Shown: piece after piece, positions 40,747 through 52,000 of the stretch
How positions within the stretch are numbered: position 1 is the first letter of the stretch
How the letters are laid out: each line of letters begins with the position of its first letter
Assembly (NCBI GenBank): GCA_945878885.1
Contig: CAMCUP010000008.1
Location: forward strand, 18,461 to 82,460
Source of the DNA: Polynucleobacter meluiroseus
Lineage (GTDB): Bacteria > Pseudomonadota > Gammaproteobacteria > Burkholderiales > Burkholderiaceae
Direction: 5' to 3'
DNA: 64,000 nt
Program-made: the position numbers and the translations under genes
The notes under the pieces: generated by a model
Database searches by the model: none
The model's input: only the letters and a program-made list of their open reading frames with translations
What the model was told of the DNA's origin: nothing

Positions 40747-41175
40747 ATGAGCACTTGGTTTATGCGGCGTAATTGTTCATTTACGCCACTACAATTAATT
40801 TATTTTTATATTTCTTTGGTCGGTTTTTCTTTACTAATCGCCATCTATTTTTTATGGATAGGTGTTTGGGTGATTATTTGCTTTACCTTGTTTGAATTAA
40901 CTGCGGTCGCTATTGCCTTGTTGATTTATTCGCGTCATGCACTTGATTATGAAAAAATTTCCGTGGATGGCGATTTGTTCATTTATGAGAAAAGCTGGGG
41001 TGGGCAGCTAACTCGGCAACAATGGAATGCGCGCTGGGTAAAGTTGATTCATATGCATAATGACCCTAACCAACTGGCCCTGCGGTATGGCAATGAGCAT
41101 AAACCAATTGGCATTTTTTTACGCAATGTTGATCGCCCCCGTTTTGAACATGACTTACGTTTGCACTTGGCTTAA
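40747..41175 (+). CDS. DUF2244 domain membrane protein
   Basis: NCSFTPLQLIYFYISLVGFSLLIAIYFLW...KISVDGDLFIYEKSWGGQ. Confidence 0.85.
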   Translation: MSTWFMRRNCSFTPLQLIYFYISLVGFSLLIAIYFLWIGVWVIICFTLFELTAVAIALLIYSRHALDYEKISVDGDLFIYEKSWGGQLTRQQWNARWVKLIHMHNDPNQLALRYGNEHKPIGIFLRNVDRPRFEHDLRLHLA

Positions 41176-41217
41176 GTGAATCAAGGCATTTATAAGAATT
41201 AATACTGAGAATTAATA

Positions 41218-41637
41218 ATGAGAATTGAAATACCTGAAACTAAGCGCTTCGTTCACGAGACGACTATGGATATTCGCTGGGGCGATATGGATGCGTTTCA
41301 GCATGTGAACAATACGCTCTATTTTCGTTATATGGAGCAATCGCGAATCGACTGGATTGTCTCGTTAGGTTTTACGAATATGGTTAATAAAGAAGCATTG
41401 CTGATGGTAAATGGGTTCTGTAATTTTTATGCGCAATTATCTTTCCCAGGAAGATTGCTTGTGCAAACCTTTATCGGGGCGATTGGCAATTCAAGTATTG
41501 ATTTATATAACACGATTGCTTTAGTTGAAGAACCCACAAAAATTTGTGCTGCAGGAGGGGCCACCATGGTTTGGGTTGATCTTGCCACTAATAAGGCGCG
41601 ACCTTGGCCCGAGCATATTTTAAAAATATTGCAATAA
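41218..41637 (+). CDS. Acyl-CoA thioesterase (4HBT/YbgC-like hotdog fold)
   Basis: MDIRWGDMDAFQHVNNTLYFRYMEQSRIDWI. Confidence 0.92.
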   Translation: MRIEIPETKRFVHETTMDIRWGDMDAFQHVNNTLYFRYMEQSRIDWIVSLGFTNMVNKEALLMVNGFCNFYAQLSFPGRLLVQTFIGAIGNSSIDLYNTIALVEEPTKICAAGGATMVWVDLATNKARPWPEHILKILQ

Positions 41638-41640
41638 ATT

Positions 41641-42708
41641 GTGCCGAAGTTAGAAGCCAAAATAACACCCAAGACGGTTGATGATTTCGCTCAATACGAT
41701 GCAATTATTGATACCCGCTCACCCTTAGAATTTGCTTTAGATCATATTCCTGGCGCGATTAATTATCCTGTTCTCACTAACGAAGAGCGGGCTCGTATTG
41801 GCACAATTTATAAAAATGAATCGCCTTTTGCGGCTAAAAAAATAGGCGCTGCTTTAGTGGCACGCAATATTTCAAATCACTTGGAAAAACATTTTTTAGC
41901 CCTGCCATATGCTTGGCGCCCCTTAGTTTACTGTTGGCGTGGGGGTGAACGTAGCGGGGCGTTTACCCTTATTTTGAATCGCATTGGCTGGAAGGCTGAG
42001 CAACTAGAAGGTGGTTATCAAGCTTTTAGACGTCAGGTGATTAGCGATTTAAATGGTTTTGCGAGCCAATTTTCTTTTATTGTGATTTGTGGCATGACGG
42101 GTAGTGGTAAAACTCGCCTTTTAGCTGAGCTACAAACGCAAAGTGCTCAAGTGCTCGATCTTGAAGCGTTAGCTATGCATCGAGGTTCGGTTTTGGGTCA
42201 TGATCCTAATAACCTGCAGCCAAGTCAAAAAGGCTTTGAAACTGCGCTTTGGCATTCTTTGGGCAAGCTTAATCCCAAGCAGCCAGTTTATGTTGAGTCT
42301 GAAAGTAAAAAAGTGGGTGGCTTGCACATTCCTGAAGCCTTGATGGAGCGAATTCGCGCGGGCACGTGCATCGAAATTGAGGTAGACATTGCGCTACGAG
42401 TGCAATGGTTAATGGATCAGTATCAACATTTTCTAATTGATGTTGTGACGCTCGAAACGCGGTTAGTTAGTCTGACTTCACGTTATGGCAGGGCAACCAT
42501 CGAAAAGTGGAGTACTGCTGCTCATGAGGGTAAATTTACAGAACTAGTTCAAGAGTTATTGCTCAAGCATTACGACCCAGCATATCAGGGGTCGATTGAG
42601 CGTAATTTTAAGCAATATGACACTAAACGCAGTGTGCGCTTAGTGGGTATTAGCAATCAAGCATTTGGCAACTTAGCTAATCAGGTACTAGACTTAAAGC
42701 AAACTTAA
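41641..42708 (+). CDS. mnmH: tRNA 2-selenouridine synthase (GTG start)
   Basis: Rhodanese N-terminus [52 protein letters not shown]-loop [13 protein letters not shown]. Confidence 0.94.
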   Translation: MPKLEAKITPKTVDDFAQYDAIIDTRSPLEFALDHIPGAINYPVLTNEERARIGTIYKNESPFAAKKIGAALVARNISNHLEKHFLALPYAWRPLVYCWRGGERSGAFTLILNRIGWKAEQLEGGYQAFRRQVISDLNGFASQFSFIVICGMTGSGKTRLLAELQTQSAQVLDLEALAMHRGSVLGHDPNNLQPSQKGFETALWHSLGKLNPKQPVYVESESKKVGGLHIPEALMERIRAGTCIEIEVDIALRVQWLMDQYQHFLIDVVTLETRLVSLTSRYGRATIEKWSTAAHEGKFTELVQELLLKHYDPAYQGSIERNFKQYDTKRSVRLVGISNQAFGNLANQVLDLKQT

Positions 42709-43904
42709 TTAAAGGCTTGAATGCCTGTTTGGGCGCGCCCTAAAATTAAGGCATGAATATCATGTGTACCTTCATAAGTATTCACAACCTCTAAATTAAG
42801 TAAGTGCCGAATCACGCCATACTCATCTGAAATGCCATTACCGCCATGCATATCGCGGGCCATGCGGGCAATTTCTAAAGCTTTGCCACAGGAATTTCGT
42901 TTCATAATCGAGGTAATTTCAGGGGATGCGAGATGCTCATCTTTCATGCGGCCTAAACGTAAGCAGCCCTGTAGACCGAGGCAAATTTCAGTTTGCATGT
43001 CGGCAAGTTTTTTTTGAATTAGTTGGTTGGCAGCCAAGGGACGACCAAATTGCTCCCGGTCGAGGGTATATTGCCGCGCTGCATGCCAACAAAATTCAGC
43101 TGCCCCTAAGGCGCCCCAAGCAATACCGTAGCGCGCAGAGTTTAAACATGTGAAGGGGCCTTTTAAGCCAGTAACGTGCGGCAATTCATTTTCAGTTGGC
43201 ACAAATACTTTATCCATCACAATTTCGCCAGTAATAGATGCGCGCAAACCCATCTTGCCAGTAATTTTTGGTGTGCTTAAACCCCGCATACCCTTTTCAA
43301 GAATAAAGCCACGGATCTCGCCAGCATCATTTTTTGCCCAAACCACAAAGACATCGGCAATGGGGGAGTTAGAAATCCACATTTTGGCCCCTGACAATTC
43401 AAAGCCACCCGGAACGCTATGGGCCCGAGTAATCATGCCACCTGCATCAGAGCCAAAGTTGGGTTCAGTAAGACCAAAACAGCCAATGAGTTCGCCAGTA
43501 GCTAATTTAGGTAAATATTTTTGTTTTTGTTCTAGGCTACCAAATTCATTGATCGGCACCATAACCAATGACGACTGTACGCTCATCATCGATCGGTAAC
43601 CCGAGTCAACTCGCTCGATTTCTCGGGCAATAAGACCATAAGAAACATAATTTAAATTGGCGCCGCCAAATTCTTCAGGGATAGTGATACCAAGCAAGCC
43701 CAATTCACCCATTTCTCGAAAAATACTCGCATCAGCTCCTTCATCACGAAAGTCGGCCTGAATACGAGGCGCTAGGCGCCCTTGAGCATATTCAAAGGCA
43801 GCTTCACGTACCATTCGCTCTTCAGTGGTAAGTTGTTGGTCTAAAAGTAGGGGATCAGCCCAATTAAATGGGGTTTTACTTTTAGGCGAGGGTGTTTTGC
43901 TCAT
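42705..43904 (-). CDS. gcdH: Acyl-CoA dehydrogenase, glutaryl-CoA dehydrogenase-like
   Basis: [109 protein letters not shown]. Confidence 0.93.
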   Translation of the reverse strand: MSKTPSPKSKTPFNWADPLLLDQQLTTEERMVREAAFEYAQGRLAPRIQADFRDEGADASIFREMGELGLLGITIPEEFGGANLNYVSYGLIAREIERVDSGYRSMMSVQSSLVMVPINEFGSLEQKQKYLPKLATGELIGCFGLTEPNFGSDAGGMITRAHSVPGGFELSGAKMWISNSPIADVFVVWAKNDAGEIRGFILEKGMRGLSTPKITGKMGLRASITGEIVMDKVFVPTENELPHVTGLKGPFTCLNSARYGIAWGALGAAEFCWHAARQYTLDREQFGRPLAANQLIQKKLADMQTEICLGLQGCLRLGRMKDEHLASPEITSIMKRNSCGKALEIARMARDMHGGNGISDEYGVIRHLLNLEVVNTYEGTHDIHALILGRAQTGIQAFN

Positions 43905-44007
43905 TCGATTTACTCACTTTTCCCGGCGATGAAATTGGGCTGGGCAAAATCACCCAATTAGCACTATTCTATTCAATTAATCACTTTTCGATCTAGCGCG
44001 CCTCGCT

Positions 44008-44733
44008 ATGGAAAAAAACCCGCCACCGCGCCGCCATTACCGCTACTACGATTTAATCCTGGTGGCTTTTGTAGTTGTGCTGCTTTGCTCGAATTTTATT
44101 GGCGCTGGTAAGGCAGGAACGATCGATTTACCCTATTTTGGCCCCATTATCTTTGGTGCTGGAGTGCTTTTTTTTCCGATCGCCTATTTTTTTGGCGATA
44201 TCATAACCGAGGTTTATGGCTATGCCTATGATCGACGTGCAGTGTGGGCAGGGTTTGCCGCTTTAATTTTTGCTGCAATCATGGCGCAAGTTGTAATTGC
44301 ATTACCGATAGCCCCAGGCTCTTATATGGCGAATTATCAGCAAGGCTTAGAAACCGTGTTTGGTAATTCATGGCGTATTGCCTTAGCTTCAATTACTGCC
44401 TTTTGGTTCGGTAGCTTTGCTAATGCGTTTATTTTGGCAAAATTGAAAATTGCTACTGCCGGACGTTTTTTATGGCTGCGGGCAATTGGCTCAACCGCCG
44501 TAGGCGAGTTAATCGATTCATCCCTATTTTATTTGCTGGCGTTTTATGGTATTTGGCCACTAGCTGAACTGCTGCAAATTGCCTTAGCGCAATATGTATT
44601 AAAAACCAGCTGGGAAGTGCTCGCCACCCCGCTAACGTATTGGGTAGTTAATTATTTAAAACGCAAAGAACAAGAAGATCATTATGATATCCATACTAAT
44701 TTCACCCCCTTTCGCATGCGCGTTGACCGCTAG
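44008..44733 (+). CDS. Queuosine precursor transporter (VUT/YhhQ family)
   Basis: [32 protein letters not shown]...[18 protein letters not shown]. Confidence 0.92.
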   Translation: MEKNPPPRRHYRYYDLILVAFVVVLLCSNFIGAGKAGTIDLPYFGPIIFGAGVLFFPIAYFFGDIITEVYGYAYDRRAVWAGFAALIFAAIMAQVVIALPIAPGSYMANYQQGLETVFGNSWRIALASITAFWFGSFANAFILAKLKIATAGRFLWLRAIGSTAVGELIDSSLFYLLAFYGIWPLAELLQIALAQYVLKTSWEVLATPLTYWVVNYLKRKEQEDHYDIHTNFTPFRMRVDR

Positions 44734-44741
44734 GAGAAGCT

Positions 44742-45728
44742 ATGCAGCCCTTTATTGATCCCACCATATTACCCAGTGAAATTACCCCGAAAGCAATTTT
44801 TGAACGCCGCCGTGCATTAATTAAAGCGGCAGCAGCAGGTAGTTTCGGCGCGGGCTTGGCGCCTTGGTTTAGTCGCGCAGCATTTGCTCAGGCTGCACCT
44901 GCTGGCCCGCCGGCAGGAGGCGTTAAATTAAAATCCACACCCTCAAGTTATTCAACTACCGAAACCCTATCTTCTTATAAAGATGTCACTACTTATAATA
45001 ATTTTTATGAGTTTGGTACCGATAAAGCCCAGCCTCATGAGACTGCTAAAAGCTTGGAAACTAGACCATGGACTGTTACCGTTGAGGGCCTAGTCAAAAA
45101 GCCGCAGACTTTTGATATCGATGCCTTGCTCAAATTGGCACCAATGGAAGAGCGCATTTATCGGATGCGATGTGTGGAAGGCTGGTCGATGGTAATTCCT
45201 TGGAATGGCTATTCCTTATCTAAACTACTCAGCGTAGTTGAGCCCACTAGTGCAGCTAAATACGTTGAATTTATTTCCCTAGCTGATCGCAAGCAAATGC
45301 CTGGCGTGAATTCATCAGTACTAAATTGGCCTTATCGTGAGGGCTTACGCTTAGACGAGGCAATGAATCCATTGGCCTTGCTCACTTTTGGTTTATATGG
45401 TGAGGCGTTGCCTAAGCAAAATGGCGCCCCTGTACGTATGGTTATTCCATGGAAGTATGGTTTTAAAAGTGCTAAGTCAATCGTTAAAATTCGTTTAACC
45501 GATCAGCAACCGCCAACTAGCTGGAATACATCGGCTCCAAATGAGTATGGTTTTTATTCCAATGTAAACCCTAATGTTGATCATCCACGTTGGAGTCAAG
45601 CTACCGAGCGACGGATTGGTGATGGGCGAGGATTTTTTGCGCCCAAAGTAAAAACTGAAATGTTCAATGGGTATGGTAATCAGGTTGCGAGTTTGTATGC
45701 AGGCATGGACCTTAAAAAATACTATTAA
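44742..45728 (+). CDS. msrP: Protein-methionine-sulfoxide reductase catalytic subunit MsrP (YedY)
   Basis: TAT-like [67 protein letters not shown]. Confidence 0.96.
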   Translation: MQPFIDPTILPSEITPKAIFERRRALIKAAAAGSFGAGLAPWFSRAAFAQAAPAGPPAGGVKLKSTPSSYSTTETLSSYKDVTTYNNFYEFGTDKAQPHETAKSLETRPWTVTVEGLVKKPQTFDIDALLKLAPMEERIYRMRCVEGWSMVIPWNGYSLSKLLSVVEPTSAAKYVEFISLADRKQMPGVNSSVLNWPYREGLRLDEAMNPLALLTFGLYGEALPKQNGAPVRMVIPWKYGFKSAKSIVKIRLTDQQPPTSWNTSAPNEYGFYSNVNPNVDHPRWSQATERRIGDGRGFFAPKVKTEMFNGYGNQVASLYAGMDLKKYY

Positions 45729-46347
45729 CCAAACAGGTTTTTTAAAGGGTTTCAAGCTCCTAGTTTTTTTGTTGGCACTGCTACCGCTAGAACGGCTTCT
45801 TTATTTTGCTTACAGCGATCAATTAGGTGCGAACCCAATTGAATTTATTACACGCTCAACCGGCACTTGGACCCTCGTTTTATTTTGCCTTACTTTGGGT
45901 ATGACACCCTTACGCTTAATTACAGGGTGGGGTGGTTGGATACGGGTACGCCGTATGCTTGGGCTATTTGTATTTTTTTATGCTTGTTTGCACTTTTTAA
46001 TTTGGCTTTGGTTAGACCAAGATTTTGTCTTAGCTTCGATGGTGAAGGATGTGATTAAGCGCCCCTTTATAACCATGGGGTTTATTACTTTTGTGTTACT
46101 TATTCCACTGGCGCTCACTTCAAACCAGTGGTCGCAGCTTAAGTTGGGGCGCCGCTGGGCGATATTACATCGTTTAGTTTATGTTATTGCAGGCACAGCA
46201 ATTTTGCATTATTGGTGGGATAAGGCAGGAAAAAATAACTTTTCAGTGGTATCGATTTATCTAGGAGTTATTATCCTTTTACTAGCTTTTCGTTTATCAC
46301 TAATAAAAAATATATTAATTCGATTAAATGTAATTAGGAGCGCTTAA
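45697..46347 (+). CDS. msrQ: MsrQ heme-binding membrane subunit (YedZ)
   Basis: [25 protein letters not shown]...[24 protein letters not shown] 45697 overlaps the msrP end by 32 bp. Confidence 0.95.
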   Translation: MQAWTLKNTINQTGFLKGFKLLVFLLALLPLERLLYFAYSDQLGANPIEFITRSTGTWTLVLFCLTLGMTPLRLITGWGGWIRVRRMLGLFVFFYACLHFLIWLWLDQDFVLASMVKDVIKRPFITMGFITFVLLIPLALTSNQWSQLKLGRRWAILHRLVYVIAGTAILHYWWDKAGKNNFSVVSIYLGVIILLLAFRLSLIKNILIRLNVIRSA

Positions 46348-47379
46348 ATGCAATTAAGTTATTTTCAATCAAGTCTGTTTAAAGTGGTCCTGCTGGTAGG
46401 TAGTATTGGGTTTGGCATCGGCCAAGGATTTGGCATTTCACAGGTAGTTGCGCAAGGCAAGGATGCAGCTTACCCAAATCGACAAATTACTTTAATTATT
46501 CCTTTTCCGCCAGCGGGAGCAACTGATGCCTTAGGGCGCATGTTGTCACAAAAACTAACCCAACGTTTAGGGCAAACGGTAATTGTTGATAATCATCCTG
46601 GCGCGGGTGGCTCAATTGGCTCAAATTTAGTCGCACGAGCTGCACCTGATGGCTACACTTTGCTTTTGTCAACCGGTAGTACTCATGCTGTGGCACCAAG
46701 CTTTACTAAAAAATTACCTTATGACACGCAAGCCGATTTTACGCCGATTGGGGGCGTCGCAATTGCACCTGGCTTACTAACAATCACTAAAACTTTACCA
46801 GTTAAAAACCTGAAAGAATTTATCGAATATGCGCGGGCTCATCCGAATGAGATTAATTATGCGACAAGTGGCAATGGCACTGTAATGCATTTAAATGCTG
46901 AGTCATTAAAAGCAACAGCCCGTTTTAATATGACGCACATTCCTTATAAGGGGTCAGCTTTGGCTACGCCCGATTTAATTTCGGGTAAAGTTCATTTGTT
47001 ATTTGATACAACGATTGCAAGCTTGCCCCTAGTAACTGACGGCAAGTTAATGGCCTTAGGGGTTGCTAGCCCTAAGCGTTCACCTTTATTGCCAAATGTG
47101 CCGACCATTGCAGAGGCTGGCAAAGATTATGGCCTTGGACAATTTGAAACGTCGAATTGGTTTGGGCTATATGGGCCTAAAAATTTATCAGCTGAGATCG
47201 TGAATAAGCTAAACGCCGCATTAAATACAGTATTACTTGAGAAAGATACTAGAGAACGTTTAGCGCTTTTGGGTGCCGAGCCTATTCCCGGCTCACCTGA
47301 GAAATTTGCCACGATGGTAGCGCTAGATCGAGTACGTTGGACCAAAATTATTCAACAAAATCAAATTTCCATCGATTAA
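46348..47379 (+). CDS. Bug-family tripartite tricarboxylate transporter substrate-binding protein
   Basis: YPNRQITLIIPFPPAGATDALGRML...VDNHPGAGGSIGSNLVARAAPDGYTLL. Confidence 0.95.
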   Translation: MQLSYFQSSLFKVVLLVGSIGFGIGQGFGISQVVAQGKDAAYPNRQITLIIPFPPAGATDALGRMLSQKLTQRLGQTVIVDNHPGAGGSIGSNLVARAAPDGYTLLLSTGSTHAVAPSFTKKLPYDTQADFTPIGGVAIAPGLLTITKTLPVKNLKEFIEYARAHPNEINYATSGNGTVMHLNAESLKATARFNMTHIPYKGSALATPDLISGKVHLLFDTTIASLPLVTDGKLMALGVASPKRSPLLPNVPTIAEAGKDYGLGQFETSNWFGLYGPKNLSAEIVNKLNAALNTVLLEKDTRERLALLGAEPIPGSPEKFATMVALDRVRWTKIIQQNQISID

Positions 47380-47397
47380 TTCACTTATCGGAACAAT

Positions 47398-49047
47398 ATG
47401 CAATTTCATTGGCACAATCCTTATCCCACCATTCGTATGCCAGTAATGGGGCGAAATGTTGTTTCGACCTCTCATCCCTATGCAGCTCAAGCGGGTTTAA
47501 AGATTCTGCATCAAGGAGGTAATGCCATTGATGCGGCAATTGCCGCCGCCGCCGCACTGATGATTGTGGAGCCCGTTTCTAATGGTTTAGGTAGTGATTG
47601 TTTTGCAATTGTGTGGGATGGGCAGGAATTACATGGCTTAAATGCTTCTGGGGTAGCCCCTCAGGCTTGGAACCCGGCTTACTATGCACAGAAATATGGC
47701 ACTGATGCCAATGGTATTGCCAAGCGTCCTATGCGCGGCTGGGATACCGTTACAGTGCCCGGGGCCCTAGCAGGTTGGGAGGCCTTGCATACTCGCTTTG
47801 GGTCTCTGCCTTTAGCCGATTTACTGCAGCCAGCTATAGAAATTGCTGAACAGGGCTATGCTATGCCACTAGTGGTAGCTCATAAGTGGGCTGCGGCGAT
47901 TCCTGATTTACAGACCCAACCGGGTTTTGCTTCTGCTTTTATGCCGCATGGTAGAGCGCCACTAGTAGGTGAGCGCTTTGCCTTTCCAGCAGCTGCTCGC
48001 ACTTTAAAATTGCTCGCAAAGGATGGTATTCGCGCCTTTTATGAGGGCGAAATTGCCGAAGCGATTGTGGCATTTGCTAAGGCAACTGATGGCGCCATGA
48101 GCTTGGCTGATTTAAGCGCTTATCGTACCGATTGGGTTGGTACTATTTCGCAAAGTTTGCAGGCAGCCGATGGCAAGGAATATGACCTACATGAAATTCC
48201 CCCAAATAGTCAGGGCATTGGGGCGTTAATTGCCTTGGGTATCTTGCAACAGTTTGATATAGCAAGTTTGCCTGTCGACGGTATTGAAAGTCAGCATTTA
48301 CAAATTGAAGCGATGAAGTTGGCTTTTGCTGATGTGTATCAATATCTTGCTGATCCTCGTTCAATGGAGGTTACGCCTGAACAAATGCTCAGCCCGAGTT
48401 ATCTGGCGGCGCGGGCAAAATTAATTAATCCGAAAAAATCGACCCATTTTGAACATGGCTTGCCCCCCTCGGGCGGCACGGTATATTTAACTACGGCCGA
48501 TGCACAGGGACGAATGGTTTCATTTATTCAAAGCAATTACATGGGCTTTGGTTCGGGGGTAGTAGTGCCAGATTGGGGCGTGAGCTTGCAGAATCGGGGC
48601 TACGGGTTTTCGCTTGATCCTAAATCGGCCAATGTTGTTGCAGGGGGTAAACGCCCATTTCATACTATTATTCCTGCCTTCCTCACTCGTAATGATGCCG
48701 GCAAGATTTTTCCCCAGATGAGTTTCGGAGTAATGGGGGGCGATATGCAACCCCAAGGTCATTTGCAAACCTTAGTGCGCATGATGATGTATCAGCAACA
48801 GCCACAGGCCGCTTGTGACGCCCCGCGTTGGAAGGTAAACCGCGACTTCACCTTGGATGTTGAGTCGAATATGAATCCAGCCACGGTTGCTGGGCTAATC
48901 GCCATGGGCCACACCCTGAAAAAGATTGACGACCCTTATATGGATTTTGGCTCGGGGCAGTTTATTTGGCGTTTAAGCGATGATCTTGAGGATGGTTATA
49001 TTGCTGCTAGTGATAGTCGGCGCGATGGCTTGGTAGCAGCATATTAA
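47398..49047 (+). CDS. Gamma-glutamyltransferase family Ntn hydrolase
   Basis: NVVSTSHPYAAQAGLKILHQGGNAIDAAIAAAAALMIVEPVSNGLGSDCFAI; processing site GGTVYLTTADAQGRMVSFIQSNYMGFGSGV. Confidence 0.93.
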   Translation: MQFHWHNPYPTIRMPVMGRNVVSTSHPYAAQAGLKILHQGGNAIDAAIAAAAALMIVEPVSNGLGSDCFAIVWDGQELHGLNASGVAPQAWNPAYYAQKYGTDANGIAKRPMRGWDTVTVPGALAGWEALHTRFGSLPLADLLQPAIEIAEQGYAMPLVVAHKWAAAIPDLQTQPGFASAFMPHGRAPLVGERFAFPAAARTLKLLAKDGIRAFYEGEIAEAIVAFAKATDGAMSLADLSAYRTDWVGTISQSLQAADGKEYDLHEIPPNSQGIGALIALGILQQFDIASLPVDGIESQHLQIEAMKLAFADVYQYLADPRSMEVTPEQMLSPSYLAARAKLINPKKSTHFEHGLPPSGGTVYLTTADAQGRMVSFIQSNYMGFGSGVVVPDWGVSLQNRGYGFSLDPKSANVVAGGKRPFHTIIPAFLTRNDAGKIFPQMSFGVMGGDMQPQGHLQTLVRMMMYQQQPQAACDAPRWKVNRDFTLDVESNMNPATVAGLIAMGHTLKKIDDPYMDFGSGQFIWRLSDDLEDGYIAASDSRRDGLVAAY

Positions 49048-49137
49048 TGCGGTGAATCAGTTGAAATAGCACAATCAGGCGCCAACACCGTTAAAATAGG
49101 CGGTTTGCTATAAATCACTCCTATTTAGAAGGTTATC

Positions 49138-50745
49138 GTGCTGTCAGCATCTAATATTACTATGCAGTTTGGGGCTAAGCCCTTGTTTGAAAATATCTCA
49201 GTTAAATTTGGCGGCGGTAACCGCTATGGCCTGATTGGCGCTAACGGTTGTGGCAAGTCTACCTTTATGAAAATTTTGGGTGGCGATCTTGAGCCAACAA
49301 GTGGCAACGTTAGTCTAGACCCTAATATTCGTTTAGGTAAGTTACGCCAAGATCAATTTGCTTTTGAAGATGTGCGGGTTTTAGATGTGGTGATGATGGG
49401 CCATGAAGAAATGTGGCAGGCTGCCGCCGAGCGCGATGCAATTTATGCCAATCCTGATGCAAGCGATGAAGACTATATGCATGCTGCTGAGCTCGAGGCT
49501 AAGTATGCTGAATATGGAGGTTACACCGCAGAAGCCAAGGCAGGTGAGTTACTACTGGGTATCGGCATTCCAATTGAACAACATAATGGCCCGATGAGCA
49601 ATATTGCCCCTGGTTGGAAATTACGAGTGTTGTTGGCGCAAGCACTTTTTTCCGATCCCGATGTGCTTTTGCTCGATGAGCCAACGAATAATTTGGATAT
49701 TCACTCGATTCATTGGCTTGAAGAAGTGCTAAATAATTTTAATAGCACCATCATTATTATTTCCCATGATCGTCATTTCTTAAATGAAGTTTGTACACAC
49801 ATGGCCGATATGGATTTTGGTACGCTGAAAGTGTACCCAGGTAATTATGACTCTTATATGCTAGCTTCGGTGCAAGCGCGGGCTCAACAAATGGCCTCGA
49901 ATGTGAAAGCCAAAGAGAAAATTGCTGAACTACAGGCCTTTGTCAGCCGCTTTTCAGCGAACGCTTCAAAAGCGCGTCAAGCTACTTCACGCCAGCGTCA
50001 ATTAGAGAAAATTGAAATTACCGAAATTAAACCTTCATCCCGACAAAACCCATTTATTCGTTTTGACTATGAAAAGAAATTACACAATATGGCGGTGGAG
50101 TGTAATGGCTTAACCAAAGATTTTGATCGTACTATTTTTAAGAATTTTAAACTAGGTGTTAGGGCAGGTGAAAAAATTGCCATCATCGGTCAAAACGGTG
50201 CTGGTAAAACAACCTTACTTAAAACAATTCTCAGTAAGCGTTTTAATGGTCTGCAGGCAGATAAAGGTGACGTAAAGTGGGCAGAAAATGCTAATGTAGG
50301 TGTGATGCCGCAAGATACCAGCGAACTATTTCCTACAGAAACGACCTTAATGGAATGGATGAGCGGTTATCGTAATACTGGCGATGATGATCAAGTGGTT
50401 CGAGGCACCTTGGGGCGCTTATTATTTTCAGGCGATGATATTGGTAAGTCGGTCAAGGTGCTATCTGGCGGTGAAAAGGGGCGGATGATTTGGGGTCAAT
50501 TGATGCTGCAAAAACACAATGTGTTGGCTATGGACGAACCTACTAATCATATGGATATGGAATCGATCGAAAGCCTACAGATTGCCCTAGAAAAATATGA
50601 GGGTACGCTATTTTTTGTTTCGCACGACCGTGAGTTTGTATCGGCCCTAGCTAACCGTATTTTGGAGGTTAAAGTGGATGGTTCGGTAGTTGATTATTCA
50701 GGAACGTATGAAGAATATTTGCGTAGCCAAGCAATTACAGGTTAG
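49138..50745 (+). CDS. ABC-F family ATPase (YbiT-like; GTG start)
   Basis: Two ABC domains ([29 protein letters not shown]), duplicated [10 protein letters not shown] / MDEPTNHMD, no TM segments. Confidence 0.95.
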   Translation: MLSASNITMQFGAKPLFENISVKFGGGNRYGLIGANGCGKSTFMKILGGDLEPTSGNVSLDPNIRLGKLRQDQFAFEDVRVLDVVMMGHEEMWQAAAERDAIYANPDASDEDYMHAAELEAKYAEYGGYTAEAKAGELLLGIGIPIEQHNGPMSNIAPGWKLRVLLAQALFSDPDVLLLDEPTNNLDIHSIHWLEEVLNNFNSTIIIISHDRHFLNEVCTHMADMDFGTLKVYPGNYDSYMLASVQARAQQMASNVKAKEKIAELQAFVSRFSANASKARQATSRQRQLEKIEITEIKPSSRQNPFIRFDYEKKLHNMAVECNGLTKDFDRTIFKNFKLGVRAGEKIAIIGQNGAGKTTLLKTILSKRFNGLQADKGDVKWAENANVGVMPQDTSELFPTETTLMEWMSGYRNTGDDDQVVRGTLGRLLFSGDDIGKSVKVLSGGEKGRMIWGQLMLQKHNVLAMDEPTNHMDMESIESLQIALEKYEGTLFFVSHDREFVSALANRILEVKVDGSVVDYSGTYEEYLRSQAITG

Positions 50746-50773
50746 TTATTTATATTATTAATAAGGAGAAGTA

Positions 50774-51763
50774 ATGCAATTTTCAAAGAAATTATTTTCG
50801 ATTGCCGTTTTAGCAACGGCAATGGGTTTTATTGCCCCAGCCGCAATTGCCGCCGAGTTTCCTGGTGATCGGCCCATTACCTTAATTGTGCCCTTTGCTG
50901 CAGGCGGGCCGACTGATAAAGTCGCACGTGAGCTAGCGCTAGTTATGGGCAAGCAAATAAAGGGGCAAATTATTGTTGAAAATACCCCAGGCGCAGGCGG
51001 CACCATTGCCGCAAAAAAGGTAGTTAATGCCCAAAAAGATGGCCATACTTTATTAATCCATCATATTGGTATGTCGACTGCACCTGCTTTATATAAAAAT
51101 CTTGGTTTTGACCCAATGAATGATTATGAATATATTGGTCAGGTCGCAGATGTGCCAATGATGCTCATTGCGAATAAAGATTTACCGCCAAAAACCTTTA
51201 AGGAGTTAGTGCCCTACATGAAGGCCAACACTAGCAAGATTGCCTATGCTAATGCAGGCATTGGCTCGGCCAGTCATTTATGCGGTTTACTATTAATGAG
51301 TCGAATTCAGATTGACTTAACTACTGTACCTTATAAGGGTACTGCTCCCGCCTTAACCGATATTATGGGTAATCAGGTGCAGCTCATGTGCGATCAAACC
51401 ACTAACATCGGTACTCAAGTAACCGCTGGTGCTGTTAAGGCTTATGGTACAACCACCTTGCAACGCATTAAAGCCTTCGACAAGGTACCAACCTTGAACG
51501 AAGAAGGCTTAAAAAACTTTGAGGTTAAAGTGTGGCACGGTGTTTATGCGCCAAAAGGAACGCCTAAGGCCGATGCTGATAAATTAGCTGCTGCCCTGAA
51601 AGCCGCAATTCAAGATCCTGGCTACAAAAGTAAGATGGCGGAAATGGGTGTTGAAATTCCGAGTCAAGCCAATGCGAGCCCAGAAGGATTGAAAAATCAC
51701 TTAAAGGCACAAATTGATTTATGGACGCCAATTATTAAAGCAGCTGGAGTCTACGCTGATTAA
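50774..51763 (+). CDS. Bug-family tripartite tricarboxylate transporter substrate-binding protein
   Basis: FPGDRPITLIVPFAAGGPTDKVARELALVMGKQ...VENTPGAGGTIAAKKVVNAQKDGHTLLIHH. Confidence 0.95.
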   Translation: MQFSKKLFSIAVLATAMGFIAPAAIAAEFPGDRPITLIVPFAAGGPTDKVARELALVMGKQIKGQIIVENTPGAGGTIAAKKVVNAQKDGHTLLIHHIGMSTAPALYKNLGFDPMNDYEYIGQVADVPMMLIANKDLPPKTFKELVPYMKANTSKIAYANAGIGSASHLCGLLLMSRIQIDLTTVPYKGTAPALTDIMGNQVQLMCDQTTNIGTQVTAGAVKAYGTTTLQRIKAFDKVPTLNEEGLKNFEVKVWHGVYAPKGTPKADADKLAAALKAAIQDPGYKSKMAEMGVEIPSQANASPEGLKNHLKAQIDLWTPIIKAAGVYAD

Positions 51764-51772
51764 TTAAAGTAC

Positions 51773-51991
51773 TTAAACCTTAGTCTGGAAGCGCATTGCC
51801 GTACCTTCTAATTGAATGCGTTCCCAGACTATTTTTTTTTCGGCTGGCGATAAAAATACCCAGTTACATACTTCTTGAGCGGTTCTGCCACAACCTATAC
51901 AAACTTCATCAAATAGGGTAGAACAGACTCCAATACAGGGCGAATCAGATTCGGCATCACCAATTAATAAAGAATTTGCTCCATTGCTCAT
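51773..51991 (-). CDS. DUF1289 domain protein
   Basis: SPCIGVCSTLFDEVCIGCGRTAQEVCNWVFLSPAEKKIVWERI. Confidence 0.92.
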   Translation of the reverse strand: MSNGANSLLIGDAESDSPCIGVCSTLFDEVCIGCGRTAQEVCNWVFLSPAEKKIVWERIQLEGTAMRFQTKV

Positions 51992-52000
51992 AGTTCTACT

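Noticed and set aside
43150-43599. 149-aa plus-strand ORF
   Set aside because: Antisense to gcdH, which has clear acyl-CoA dehydrogenase motifs; no motif in this frame.
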